Source: Acidovorax sp. GBBC 1281 (lineage in GTDB: Bacteria; Pseudomonadota; Gammaproteobacteria; Burkholderiales; Burkholderiaceae_C). Taken from it: a stretch of DNA of 64,000 nt. The notes below the pieces were generated by a model, which did not search any database, had not been told where the DNA came from, and saw only the letters and a program-made list of their open reading frames with translations. Position numbers and translations under genes: made by a program. This document shows positions 8,361 through 16,359 of the stretch, piece after piece. The stretch is from positions 5,417,501 to 5,481,500 of the forward strand of contig NZ_CP097269.1 of assembly GCF_028473645.1 (NCBI RefSeq), in the 5' to 3' direction. How positions within the stretch are numbered: the stretch's first letter is position 1; the number at the start of each line of letters is the position of its first letter.

Positions 8361-10031
8361 ATGGCCCAGGCCACCCACGCAGTTTTCAACCAGTTTTCCG
8401 AACGCACCGACTACGACCTGCTCGCCACCGATGCCGCGCTGCAGGACGGGCTGCGCCGCGCGGGTGCGCAAGGCGCCCTGCCCGCCCTGGGCGCCTACGC
8501 ACGGCAGCTCGGCACGGCCGCGACAGGGGCCCTGGCCGAACAGGCCAACCGCCACACGCCGCAACTGCACCGCTTCGACAACCGGGGCCGGCGCATCGAC
8601 CGGGTCGAGTTCCACCCCGCGTGGGACGCGCTCATGGCGATGTACCGCGCGCAGGGCCTGGTCTCCATGCCCTTCTTCGACAGCGACCGGCCCGGCCGAT
8701 GGGCCGCCTGGGCCGCGGGCTTTTACCTGCACGGCCAGGTCGAGCAGGGCACCCTGTGCCCCGCCACCATGACGCAGGCCGCGATCCCGCTGCTGCGCAA
8801 GGAGCCCGCGCTTTGGGCGCAGCTGGAGGACAAGCTCCACAGCCGCACCCACGACCCGCGCGACCGGCCCGCGCAGGAAAAATCCAGCGTCTGGCTGGGC
8901 ATGGGCATGACCGAAAAGCAGGGCGGCTCCGACGTGCGCGCCAACACCACCGTGGCCACGCCCGTCGGCGCGGGCGGGCGCGGCGGCGAATACCGGCTGC
9001 ACGGCCACAAGTGGTTCTTCTCCACCCCGCAGAGCGACGCGCACCTGGTGGTGGCGCGCACTGGCGAGGGCGGCCCCTTCGCCTGCTTCTACGTGCCGCG
9101 CTGGCGGCCCGACGGCACGCTCAACGCGGTGCACGTGCAGCGCCTGAAGGACAAGGTGGGCAACCGCAGCAATGCCAGCGGCGAGGTGGAATTCGACGGC
9201 GCCTGGGGCCTGCTGATGGGCGAGGAAGGCCGCGGCATTTCCACGATCATCGAGATGGCGACCACCACGCGCCTGAGCTGCGTGGCCGGCAGCGCCGCCA
9301 TCCTGCGCCAGGCCACCGTGCAGGCCATCGCCTATGCCCGCCAGCGCCACGCCTTCGGCCGGGCCCTGGCCGAGCAGCCGCTGATGCGCGCCGTGCTGGC
9401 CGATTTGGCGCTGGAGAGCGAGGCCGCGCTGGCGCTGCTGATGCGCCTGGCCGAGGCTTTCGAGCGCGACGACGACGGCACCGCCAGCGCGGCCGACCGC
9501 GCCTGGAAGCGCGTGATGACGCCCGCCGCCAAGTTCTGGGTCTGCAAGCGCGGCGTGGGGCTGGCCGGCGAGGCCATGGAGGTCTTCGGCGGCAACGGCT
9601 ACGTGCAGGACGGCGTGATGGCGCGCCTCTTTCTCGAATCGCCCGTCAACTCGATCTGGGAAGGCTCGGGCAACGTGATGTGCCTGGACGTGCTGCGCGC
9701 CCTGGCGCGCGAGCCCGAGGCCGCGTCGGCGCTGCTGCAGGACTTCGCCGACGCCGCGGCCGGCGAGCCGCGCATCCTCGACGCGCTCCGGCCCCTTGAA
9801 GGCCTGCTGGCCCTCCCGCCCGAACAGCTGGAGCCCCTGGGCCGCCAGCTCGCGCAGCGCTTGGTGCTGGTGGCGCAAGCCTGCCTGCTGCGCCGCCATG
9901 CGCCGCAGGCGGTGGCGGATGCGTTCATTGCCACCCGGCTGGAGGACGGCGGCGCAGGCCGCGTCGTGGGCGCCATCGACACCCGAGCGATGGACACCGG
10001 GGCGATTCTGGAACGGGCGTTTCCGGCGTGA
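8361..10031 (+). CDS. AidB-like acyl-CoA dehydrogenase family protein
   Basis: 556 residues, close in size to E. coli AidB (about 540) and longer than ordinary acyl-CoA dehydrogenases. Family landmarks are the N-terminal FNQ and YDLLATDAAL region, MGMTEKQGGSDVRANTT for FAD and substrate contact, FGGNGYVQDG, and SIWEGSGNVMCLDVLRAL near 430. AidB binds DNA and is induced during alkylation stress; many relatives are annotated as isovaleryl-CoA dehydrogenase-like with no proven activity. The start codon is preceded by CAGGAGACAACCC. It follows the LysR gene by 88 bp, a gap that includes a GGGCGCA/TGCGCCC hairpin at 8324-8340. Confidence 0.85.
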   Translation: MAQATHAVFNQFSERTDYDLLATDAALQDGLRRAGAQGALPALGAYARQLGTAATGALAEQANRHTPQLHRFDNRGRRIDRVEFHPAWDALMAMYRAQGLVSMPFFDSDRPGRWAAWAAGFYLHGQVEQGTLCPATMTQAAIPLLRKEPALWAQLEDKLHSRTHDPRDRPAQEKSSVWLGMGMTEKQGGSDVRANTTVATPVGAGGRGGEYRLHGHKWFFSTPQSDAHLVVARTGEGGPFACFYVPRWRPDGTLNAVHVQRLKDKVGNRSNASGEVEFDGAWGLLMGEEGRGISTIIEMATTTRLSCVAGSAAILRQATVQAIAYARQRHAFGRALAEQPLMRAVLADLALESEAALALLMRLAEAFERDDDGTASAADRAWKRVMTPAAKFWVCKRGVGLAGEAMEVFGGNGYVQDGVMARLFLESPVNSIWEGSGNVMCLDVLRALAREPEAASALLQDFADAAAGEPRILDALRPLEGLLALPPEQLEPLGRQLAQRLVLVAQACLLRRHAPQAVADAFIATRLEDGGAGRVVGAIDTRAMDTGAILERAFPA

Positions 10032-10105
10032 TCCAGCCGGCTACGCCCCACGCGTTGCCACGCGGCCTTCGCGCGTCCGGCGGACGTCGCTCCGGCCCTC
10101 TTTTT

Positions 10106-10122
10106 GCTATCAATTAAATAGC
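10106..10122 (+). repeat. dispersed repeat core GCTAY-N7-RTAGC, copy 1
   Basis: GCTAT, seven A+T-rich bases, ATAGC; the dyad extends by two bases each side to 10104-10124. It shares its exact spacing with copies at 54164, 55384 and 60275. This copy lacks the downstream GCGCTGGAGG arm seen in the two long copies. It sits in the 208-bp gap between the convergent AidB-like and effector genes. Confidence 0.6.
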
Positions 10123-10239
10123 AATACAGGCATGCAATCTCCCGGCATGCGGCGGTTTTCGCTAAAAAAGGCTCGGACGCGCCTGCCACAGTGGGCGAGG
10201 GCCGCCTGTGGTCGCTTCGATCACCGCCAGAGAGCACGC

Positions 10240-12024
10240 TCACCCCGGCACGCCACCCCAACGCTGCAGCAGCAACGCGTCCTCGGCAGCGCGCTGGCGT
10301 TGCATGAACTCGGCGGCGGCCACGTTGTAGGCCACGCGCTCCTGCACGTGGGCATCGCCATCGCGCGGCAGATCGCGGTCATGGAACGGGTCTTCGTCGA
10401 AAGCCGCATCGAGTGCGGCGAACGGCCCGCGATGCAGGTGCCGCATGCCGACGCGCCAGGTTTCGTTGGACAGCAGGTAGGCCGTGAGCTGCCAGTCGTC
10501 GCTTTCGGCGTCCATCACCCCCGCGGCCAGGGCCGACAGGTCGCCGGGCGTCAGCACGCTTTGCGCGGCATAGGTCATCTCGGAGGGCACGCTGTCCGGC
10601 AGCCACAGCAGGGCCTTCAGGCTGACCTTGGCGTGCAGCATGGTCTCCAGGGGTTCCCTGCGCAACTGCCGTTCCATGTCCTCGGGAACACCGGGCGTTT
10701 CCAGCGCCTGCCGGATGAAGTGGTGCACGGCCGCCTCCAGCGCTCCCAGTCGGAACTGCTGCCGCGCCCAGCCGTCCAGCCCCGCCGCGTCGATGCGGCC
10801 CTCTTGCACCGCCTGGGCCATCTGGTGGTTGCGCACCGCGAGCACGATGGCGGAAAAGCCTTCGGCCACGTTGTCGCCGCACGATCCGAGCGCGTTCTCG
10901 GCCATGGCCAGAACCCGCGCCCGGAGCCGGCCGTCGCGGGCGATGGCCTGGATCACCTGCGCCCCTTCCTGCAGGAGGGTGGCGCCCGGCCCGTGGGCTT
11001 TCCGCAGCGCCGGGGTGGATGGCAGCCTTCGCTCCAGCAAATGGGCGAACGCGGGCGCGTTTTCCTCGCCATCGAAGGCTTCCTGGGCTTCCAGCCAGAG
11101 CGAGAAGGGTGCGCGCAACTCGGATCGAAGGTGGGGTGGCGTGGCTTTGTGCAGGGCCCCGGCACCGATCGCCCGGTAACCCTGCTCCGCCAGGACCACG
11201 ATGCCCTCCCGGGACAGCCGTGCGGCATGGTCCGGCGTGAGCGTGGCGCCGTTCTCGCGATGGGCCTGCAAGGCACGTTCGGCCGCATCGCGCAGGGGCT
11301 GCGCGAGCGATTCGTCACCGATCACCCGCAGGAGGTGGTTGAACGCCGCGCGGTACTCCGGCCCCCGCATGCGGCCCTCTCCGTCGCGGACCGCCACCCC
11401 GGCATCGAGCGGGGCGCAGGCCCGCAGCAGGGACAGGACCCGCTGGCCGGCCTGGGCCAGGCGCCCGGCATCGTGGCGGATCTCGCGGCGGGCTCGCAGT
11501 TGCGCCTTCATTACCGACATCCACAGGTTCATCTCCGGGGAGGGCGCCTGCAGGTCGGGATGCTTTCGCCAGATCGCCTCCAGGGTTTGCGCGAGAAGCG
11601 CGCGCTGCGCGGGGGCCAGAGCCTTGGCGTGCAGATACTGGGCGGCGGCAGGCGCTTGCAGCCAGTCCACCCATGCCGGCAAGGACACGGCAGGCGCCTC
11701 GGCCGCTGGGCCCGGGGCGGACGCTGCGGCCGGCACGGGCGTGGCTGGTGCGCCGTGCGCGGCCCCGCCTGCGGCGGGCGCGGGCGGGATTCCCAGCAGC
11801 TCCCCCAGCGTGCGGCGCACGGGGGGCGCGGGCATCGGCGCGGCGGCGGCGGCCCCTGGTGCCGAAGGGGCCCGCGCCGCCATGGCCCCCAGGGGCATTC
11901 CCAACAGCGATCCGAGCGTGTGCCTCTCCGGCGGGGCGACCGGCGCGGTCGCGTGATCGGCCGGCCTCTGCGGTGGCAGCGCGGCCGGCACGGACAGCGC
12001 ACGGGAAGGGCCGGACAGGGGCAT
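10240..12024 (-). CDS. NEL-domain E3 ubiquitin ligase-like type III effector
   Basis: 594 residues. The C-terminal half matches the novel-E3-ligase fold of IpaH/SspH and the Ralstonia RipAW/RipAR group: AMAENALGSCGDNVAEGFSA (373-392) contains the Cys-X-Asp catalytic motif, Cys382 and Asp384, followed by QFRLGALEAAVHHFI at 423-437. The usual leucine-rich repeats are missing. Residues 1-115 are Ala/Pro/Ser-rich, as in type III secretion signals, and hold two related motifs, RHTLGSLLGMP (34-44) and RRTLGELLGIP (70-80). A perfect PIP box and a spaced -10 element lie upstream. ATG 12024 fits the predicted transcript start; ATG 12054 overlaps the -10 box and is unlikely. The family transfers ubiquitin to host proteins after injection. 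The host target is unknown. Confidence 0.85.
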   Translation of the reverse strand: MPLSGPSRALSVPAALPPQRPADHATAPVAPPERHTLGSLLGMPLGAMAARAPSAPGAAAAAPMPAPPVRRTLGELLGIPPAPAAGGAAHGAPATPVPAAASAPGPAAEAPAVSLPAWVDWLQAPAAAQYLHAKALAPAQRALLAQTLEAIWRKHPDLQAPSPEMNLWMSVMKAQLRARREIRHDAGRLAQAGQRVLSLLRACAPLDAGVAVRDGEGRMRGPEYRAAFNHLLRVIGDESLAQPLRDAAERALQAHRENGATLTPDHAARLSREGIVVLAEQGYRAIGAGALHKATPPHLRSELRAPFSLWLEAQEAFDGEENAPAFAHLLERRLPSTPALRKAHGPGATLLQEGAQVIQAIARDGRLRARVLAMAENALGSCGDNVAEGFSAIVLAVRNHQMAQAVQEGRIDAAGLDGWARQQFRLGALEAAVHHFIRQALETPGVPEDMERQLRREPLETMLHAKVSLKALLWLPDSVPSEMTYAAQSVLTPGDLSALAAGVMDAESDDWQLTAYLLSNETWRVGMRHLHRGPFAALDAAFDEDPFHDRDLPRDGDAHVQERVAYNVAAAEFMQRQRAAEDALLLQRWGGVPG

Positions 12025-12052
12025 GGCGCATCGCGGAGTGAAGAACGCCGAC

Positions 12053-12058
12053 ATGCTG
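12053..12058 (-). promoter_or_regulatory. -10 element of the effector promoter
   Basis: CAGCAT on the minus strand fits the YANNNT -10 consensus of PIP-box promoters and begins 31 bases after the end of the PIP box, within the expected 30-32. Confidence 0.6.
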
Positions 12059-12089
12059 CCCCGGGCCCGAACCCAGGGTCGCCCACCCT

Positions 12090-12114
12090 CCGAAGGGGGT
12101 GCGCTGGAGGCGAA
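12090..12114 (-). promoter_or_regulatory. PIP box (HrpX/HrpB-type activator site)
   Basis: On the minus strand the sequence is TTCGC, exactly 15 bases, TTCGG, a perfect match to the plant-inducible promoter consensus TTCGB-N15-TTCGB used by AraC-type Hrp activators in Xanthomonas and Acidovorax. It points at the NEL effector gene 66 bp away and has a correctly spaced -10 element. Confidence 0.8.
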
Positions 12115-12181
12115 CCGGCCGGCCGGCGCCGCCGGTGGGTTGGCGTTGTCATGGCCGGTGCACGGTCCGGCACACGCCACA

Positions 12182-13390
12182 ATGGCGGCCATGCTCACGC
12201 TCCAAACCATCCAGGATGCCGCCGCCCGCCTGCGCGGCCATGTGCTCGACACGCCGTGCGTGGAATCCAAGACGCTCTCGCAGATCGTGGGCGCCCAGGT
12301 GTTCCTCAAGTTCGAGAACCTGCAGTTCACCGCTTCCTTCAAGGAGCGCGGCGCCTGCAACAAGCTCAGCCAGCTGTCGCCCGAAGAGCAGCAGCGCGGC
12401 GTGATCGCGATGAGCGCCGGCAACCACGCCCAGGGCGTGGCCTACCACGCGCAGCGCCTGGGCCTGCGCGCCGTGATCGTGATGCCGCGCTTCACGCCAG
12501 GCGTGAAGGTGGAGCGCACGCGCGGCTTCGGCGCCGAGGTGGTGCTGCACGGCGACACGCTGGAGGAAGCCCGCGCCCACGCCTATGCATTGGCCGAGGA
12601 GCGCGGCCTGACCTTCGTGCACCCCTACGACGACGAGGCCGTGGCCGCCGGCCAGGGCACGCTGGGCCTGGAGATGCTGCAGGCCGTGCCGGACCTGGAC
12701 ACCCTGGTCATCGCGGTGGGCGGCGGCGGACTGATCTCCGGCGTGGCGACGGCCGCCAAGGCGATCCGCCCCGGCATCGAGATCGTGGGCGTGCAGACCG
12801 CGCGCTTTCCGGCCATGGTCAATGCCATCAAGGGCACGCAGCATCCGCAGGGCACCTCCACCATCGCCGAGGGCATCGCCGTGGGCACGCCGGGCACGCT
12901 CACCCGCGAAGTGATCGCGCGGCTGGTGGACGACCTGGTGCTGGTGCAGGAGGGCGATATCGAGCAGGCCGTGCTCATGCTGCTGGAAATCGAAAAGACG
13001 CTGGTCGAGGGCGCCGGCGCCGCGGGCCTGGCGGCGCTCGTGCGCTACCCGGAACGCTTTCAGGGCAAGAAGGTGGGCCTGGTGCTGTGCGGGGGCAACA
13101 TCGACCCGCTGCTGCTGGCCGCCATCATCGAGCGCGGCATGGTGCGCTCCGGGCGGCTGGCCCGCATCAAGGTCAGCGCGCGCGACATCCCGGGCGTGCT
13201 GGCGCGCATCACCGCCACCGTGGCCGAAGCCGGCGCCAACATCGAGGAGGTGCACCACCAGCGGGCCTTCACCATGCTGGCCGCCCAGAACGTGGAGATC
13301 GAACTCGTGCTGCAGACGCGCGGCAAGGCGCACGTGCAGCAGGTGCTGGAGCAATTGCGCGCGGCCCACATGGAGGCCGACCTGATCTGA
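12182..13390 (+). CDS. ilvA: threonine ammonia-lyase (PLP enzyme with ACT domain)
   Basis: 402 residues: a fold-type II PLP domain at about 1-320 and one ACT-like regulatory domain at about 325-402. TASFKERGACNKL contains the Schiff-base lysine, SAGNHAQGVAYHA follows, and GGGGLISG is the phosphate-binding glycine loop. It deaminates threonine to 2-oxobutanoate, feeding isoleucine synthesis or threonine breakdown. The single ACT domain marks the medium-length form rather than the 500-residue biosynthetic IlvA. ATG 12182 is used; ATG 12191 is nearly as good and neither has a clear Shine-Dalgarno. It is divergent from the effector gene. A weak hairpin followed by a T6 run lies at 13391-13428. 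Confidence 0.9.
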   Translation: MAAMLTLQTIQDAAARLRGHVLDTPCVESKTLSQIVGAQVFLKFENLQFTASFKERGACNKLSQLSPEEQQRGVIAMSAGNHAQGVAYHAQRLGLRAVIVMPRFTPGVKVERTRGFGAEVVLHGDTLEEARAHAYALAEERGLTFVHPYDDEAVAAGQGTLGLEMLQAVPDLDTLVIAVGGGGLISGVATAAKAIRPGIEIVGVQTARFPAMVNAIKGTQHPQGTSTIAEGIAVGTPGTLTREVIARLVDDLVLVQEGDIEQAVLMLLEIEKTLVEGAGAAGLAALVRYPERFQGKKVGLVLCGGNIDPLLLAAIIERGMVRSGRLARIKVSARDIPGVLARITATVAEAGANIEEVHHQRAFTMLAAQNVEIELVLQTRGKAHVQQVLEQLRAAHMEADLI

Positions 13391-13518
13391 GGCCCAGAAA
13401 GGCGTCCGCTCCGGGCCGCGGGTTTTTTGTAGGAGAAACGCGTTTTTTTGCCGAAATTCCCCGCCGAATACACGGCGTTGCATGGGATAGCGCACGGTTT
13501 TCGGCACACTGCTGGCCC

Positions 13519-15120
13519 ATGCAGCAACCAAAACGACGCCATTTCCTGCGCACCCTCGGCCGAGGCGCCGCCCTGGCCTCGGCCGGGACCCTCGGCCTGA
13601 ACTGGACCCAGGCCTTCGCCACGCTCAAGCCCCTGGGCAAGCCGCAGCCCTTCGATTTCGCCGCCCTCAAGGGCCAGGCCCGCGCCCTCGCAGCCAAGGC
13701 TTACGAGCCGTACCAGGGCACCCTGCCCCCCTCGGTCACGTCGCTCGACTGGGACCAGTACCAGTCCATGCAGTTCCGGCCCGACCACTCCCTTTGGGCC
13801 GACGAGAAGCTGCGCTTCCAGGCCAAATTCTTCCACCTGGGCCTGTTCTTCAAGAAGCCCGTGCACATGTACGAACTGGCCAACGGCCAGGCGCAGGAGC
13901 TGGCCTATGACCCGGCCATGTTCGACTACGGCAAGAGCGGCCTCAAGGCCGGCGACCTGCCCGCCGACCTGGGCTTCGCGGGCTTTCGACTGAACTTCCA
14001 CACCGACCCCGTGCGCGACGTGGCGGCCTTCCTGGGCGCCAGCTACTTCCGCGCCGTGGGCGGCGAGTGGCAGTACGGCCTGTCGGCGCGGGGCCTGGCC
14101 ATCGACACCGGCATGCAGCGGCCGGAAGAGTTTCCGGACTTCACCGCGTTCTACCTGGAGCGGCCGGCCCCGGGCTCCAACACCGTGGTGGTGCTCGCCC
14201 TGCTCGACTCCCCCAGCGTGGCCGGTGCCTACCGCTTCGCGATCACCCCGGGCGACACGCAGGTGATGGAGATCGACGCCGCGCTGTACCCGCGCAAGGA
14301 AATCGAGCGCATCGGCATCGCCCCCTGCACCAGCATGTTCCAGCACGGCGAGAACGACCACCGGATGGCCAACGACTGGCGTCCGGAAATCCACGACTCC
14401 GACGGCCTGTCCATGTGGCGCGGCAACGGCGAATGGGTGTGGCGCCCACTCACCAATCCGCCGAACCTGCAGTTCAACGCCTTTGCCGACCAGAACCCGC
14501 GCGGTTTCGGTTTGCTGCAGCGCGACCGCAACTTCGACCACTACCAGGACGACGGCGTGTTCTACGAGCGCCGGCCCTCGCTGTGGGTGGAGCCCAAGGC
14601 CGACTGGGGCGCGGGCTCGATCCAGTTGGTGGAGATTCCCACCATCGACGAGACCTTCGACAACATCGTGGCGTTCTGGAACCCCGAGCGCAAGCCGAAG
14701 GCGGGCGAAGAGCTGCTGGTGGGCTACCGCCTGTACTGGGGCGCGCACCCACCGGCCCGGCCCGCGCTGGCCAGCTGCGTGGCCACGCGCACGGGCCTGG
14801 GCGGCGTGGTGGGCCAGCCGCGCAAGTATTTCTCGTGGCGCTTCGCGGTCGACTTCGCGGGCGAGAACCTCGTGGCGCTCGGCCGGGACGCCAAGGTGGA
14901 GCCCGTGATCACGGTGAGCCGCGGCAAGGTCGAGATCACGTCGGCCCGCCCCCTGGACGCCGTGAACGGCTGGCGCGCGATGTTCGACATCCGGCCCGAG
15001 GACGACAGCACCGAACCCATCACCATCCGCCTGTTCCTGCGCGTGGGCAAGGAGCCCATCACCGAAACGTGGCTCTACCAGTGGGTGCCGCCGGCGCCTG
15101 CGGACCGCAAGCTGGTGTGA
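13519..15120 (+). CDS. opgD: periplasmic glucan biosynthesis protein OpgD
   Basis: 533 residues. The N-terminus RRHFLRTLGRGAALASAG is a twin-arginine export signal, which favours OpgD over the Sec-exported OpgG. The mature protein has the MdoG/MdoD features: FDFAALKGQARALAAKAY, FRPDHSLWADEKLRF, a carbohydrate-enzyme-like beta-sandwich and a C-terminal immunoglobulin-like segment. The protein controls the backbone structure of osmoregulated periplasmic glucans, which matter for envelope homeostasis and often for virulence in plant pathogens. No opgH glucosyltransferase gene is adjacent in this window. Confidence 0.9.
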   Translation: MQQPKRRHFLRTLGRGAALASAGTLGLNWTQAFATLKPLGKPQPFDFAALKGQARALAAKAYEPYQGTLPPSVTSLDWDQYQSMQFRPDHSLWADEKLRFQAKFFHLGLFFKKPVHMYELANGQAQELAYDPAMFDYGKSGLKAGDLPADLGFAGFRLNFHTDPVRDVAAFLGASYFRAVGGEWQYGLSARGLAIDTGMQRPEEFPDFTAFYLERPAPGSNTVVVLALLDSPSVAGAYRFAITPGDTQVMEIDAALYPRKEIERIGIAPCTSMFQHGENDHRMANDWRPEIHDSDGLSMWRGNGEWVWRPLTNPPNLQFNAFADQNPRGFGLLQRDRNFDHYQDDGVFYERRPSLWVEPKADWGAGSIQLVEIPTIDETFDNIVAFWNPERKPKAGEELLVGYRLYWGAHPPARPALASCVATRTGLGGVVGQPRKYFSWRFAVDFAGENLVALGRDAKVEPVITVSRGKVEITSARPLDAVNGWRAMFDIRPEDDSTEPITIRLFLRVGKEPITETWLYQWVPPAPADRKLV

Positions 15121-15202
15121 CACCCGTCGAAACCCTGTGGCGGCCGCCCGGCGGCTGCCGCTAGAATTTCATCACTTTTTGAGGCAGCCACCAGGAGAAC
15201 CC

Positions 15203-15358
15203 ATGGCCCACGACACGACCACCACCCCGCACGTTGGCGAACACCACCATGCCCCCGATGGCGTCGAAGCCGTGGTCCCGCTGATGCCCATCGTGCTGCC
15301 CGTGGTGGGCGGCGTGCTGATGTTCCTGCTGGCCTTCATCGCCATCTACATGGCCTGA
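15203..15358 (+). CDS. small single-span membrane protein, unknown function
   Basis: 51 residues, preceded by AGGAGA and followed closely by a strong terminator, so it is very likely expressed. The N-terminal half is hydrophilic and His-rich (VGEHHHAP); the C-terminal half is one hydrophobic helix of about 24 residues ([20 protein letters not shown]). I do not recognise a family. It lies 82 bp downstream of opgD. Confidence 0.7.
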   Translation: MAHDTTTTPHVGEHHHAPDGVEAVVPLMPIVLPVVGGVLMFLLAFIAIYMA

Positions 15359-15382
15359 GCGCCGGCCCCTCCCCCTTCGCAG

Positions 15383-15406
15383 AGCCCCGCGCCGCGGGGC
15401 TTTTTT
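15383..15406 (+). terminator. rho-independent terminator
   Basis: AGCCCC and GGGGCT arms around a GC-rich loop, followed directly by six T. It closes the unit containing the 51-residue membrane protein, just upstream of queC. Confidence 0.8.
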
Positions 15407-15434
15407 ACGCCCACGTCCTTCAAAGGAACACACC

Positions 15435-16145
15435 ATGAGAGCCGGCCACGCCCTGGTCCTTTTTTCCGGTGGACAAGACTCCACCACCTGCCTGGCCTGG
15501 GCTCTGACCCACTTCGAGCGGGTGGAAACCATCGGCTTCGACTACGGCCAGCGGCACCACGTGGAGCTTCAGGCACGGCAGGACGTGCTGGCCGCGCTGC
15601 GCACCGAGTTCCCGCAATGGGCCGGCCGCATGGGAGAGGACCACATGGTCGATCTCGCGGTGCTGGGCCAGATCAGCGACACCGCGCTCACGCGCGACAC
15701 TGCCATCCAGATGACCGAGGCCGGGCTGCCCAACACCTTCGTGCCCGGCCGCAACCTGCTGTTCTTCCAGCTCGCCGCCGCGGTGGGCTACCGGCGCGGG
15801 CTGCACACGCTGGTGGGCGGCATGTGCGAGACCGATTTCTCGGGCTACCCCGACTGCCGGGACGACACGCTCAAGGCCTTGCAGGTGGCGGTGTCCCTCG
15901 GCATGGGGCAGCGCTTCACCTTCGAGACGCCGCTCATGTGGATCGACAAGGCCGCCACCTGGGAGATGGCGCGCCAGCTGGGCGGCGATGCGCTGGTGGA
16001 CCTGATCGTGCAGCGCTCCCACACCTGCTACCACGGGGTGCGCGACACGCTGCACGCCTGGGGTTACGGCTGCGGCACCTGCCCGGCGTGCGAACTGCGG
16101 CGCGCAGGCTACTTTCAGTGGACGGGGCTGCCGCCAGGCCCTTGA
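15435..16145 (+). CDS. queC: 7-cyano-7-deazaguanine synthase
   Basis: 236 residues. SGGQDST at 11-17 is the PP-loop that binds ATP; Cys198, Cys213, Cys216 and Cys219 ([20 protein letters not shown]) form the zinc site. QueC converts 7-carboxy-7-deazaguanine to preQ0 with ATP and ammonia in queuosine tRNA-modification synthesis. The other queuosine genes are not in this window, and it appears to be transcribed alone. Confidence 0.95.
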   Translation: MRAGHALVLFSGGQDSTTCLAWALTHFERVETIGFDYGQRHHVELQARQDVLAALRTEFPQWAGRMGEDHMVDLAVLGQISDTALTRDTAIQMTEAGLPNTFVPGRNLLFFQLAAAVGYRRGLHTLVGGMCETDFSGYPDCRDDTLKALQVAVSLGMGQRFTFETPLMWIDKAATWEMARQLGGDALVDLIVQRSHTCYHGVRDTLHAWGYGCGTCPACELRRAGYFQWTGLPPGP

Positions 16146-16251
16146 CGACTGCGGAGATGCGCCACTTTCCGGCCTTCTCCGCACATTCCCTGTGTCCCCA
16201 CCCTGCGTCGAATGCCTCGCGACGCAAGGGTTTTCACCCAGCGCGCGGGCG

Positions 16252-16280
16252 TTGTTGGTCCGGAGTCGTTCTGCTAGCAT
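16252..16280 (+). promoter_or_regulatory. predicted promoter of the acyl-CoA ligase/ABC operon
   Basis: TTGTTG at 16252-16257 and TAGCAT at 16275-16280 are separated by 17 bases. The predicted transcription start falls just before or inside the operator at 16289-16306, which fits repression by a bound TetR protein. Confidence 0.5.
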
Positions 16281-16288
16281 CAATTCAC

Positions 16289-16306
16289 TTACCGGCCGGC
16301 ATGTAA
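16289..16306. promoter_or_regulatory. TetR-type operator, copy A
   Basis: TTACCGGCCGGCATGTAA, a perfect dyad TTACNNGCCGGCNNGTAA. It covers the likely transcription start of the ligase operon. Three related sites lie at 30418, 36830 and 38580 in front of the other units of the catabolic island. Confidence 0.7.
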
Positions 16307-16359
16307 AAAATAGATCGCTCATGGAATCAGGGCGACGCCGCAGAGAAAGAGGAAGACAA

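Noticed and set aside
9796..13500. Very long open + strand frame running through the effector and threonine ammonia-lyase genes before it becomes opgD
   Set aside because: High G+C lowers stop-codon frequency in shadow frames; only the part from 13519 has a start, a Tat signal and family motifs.
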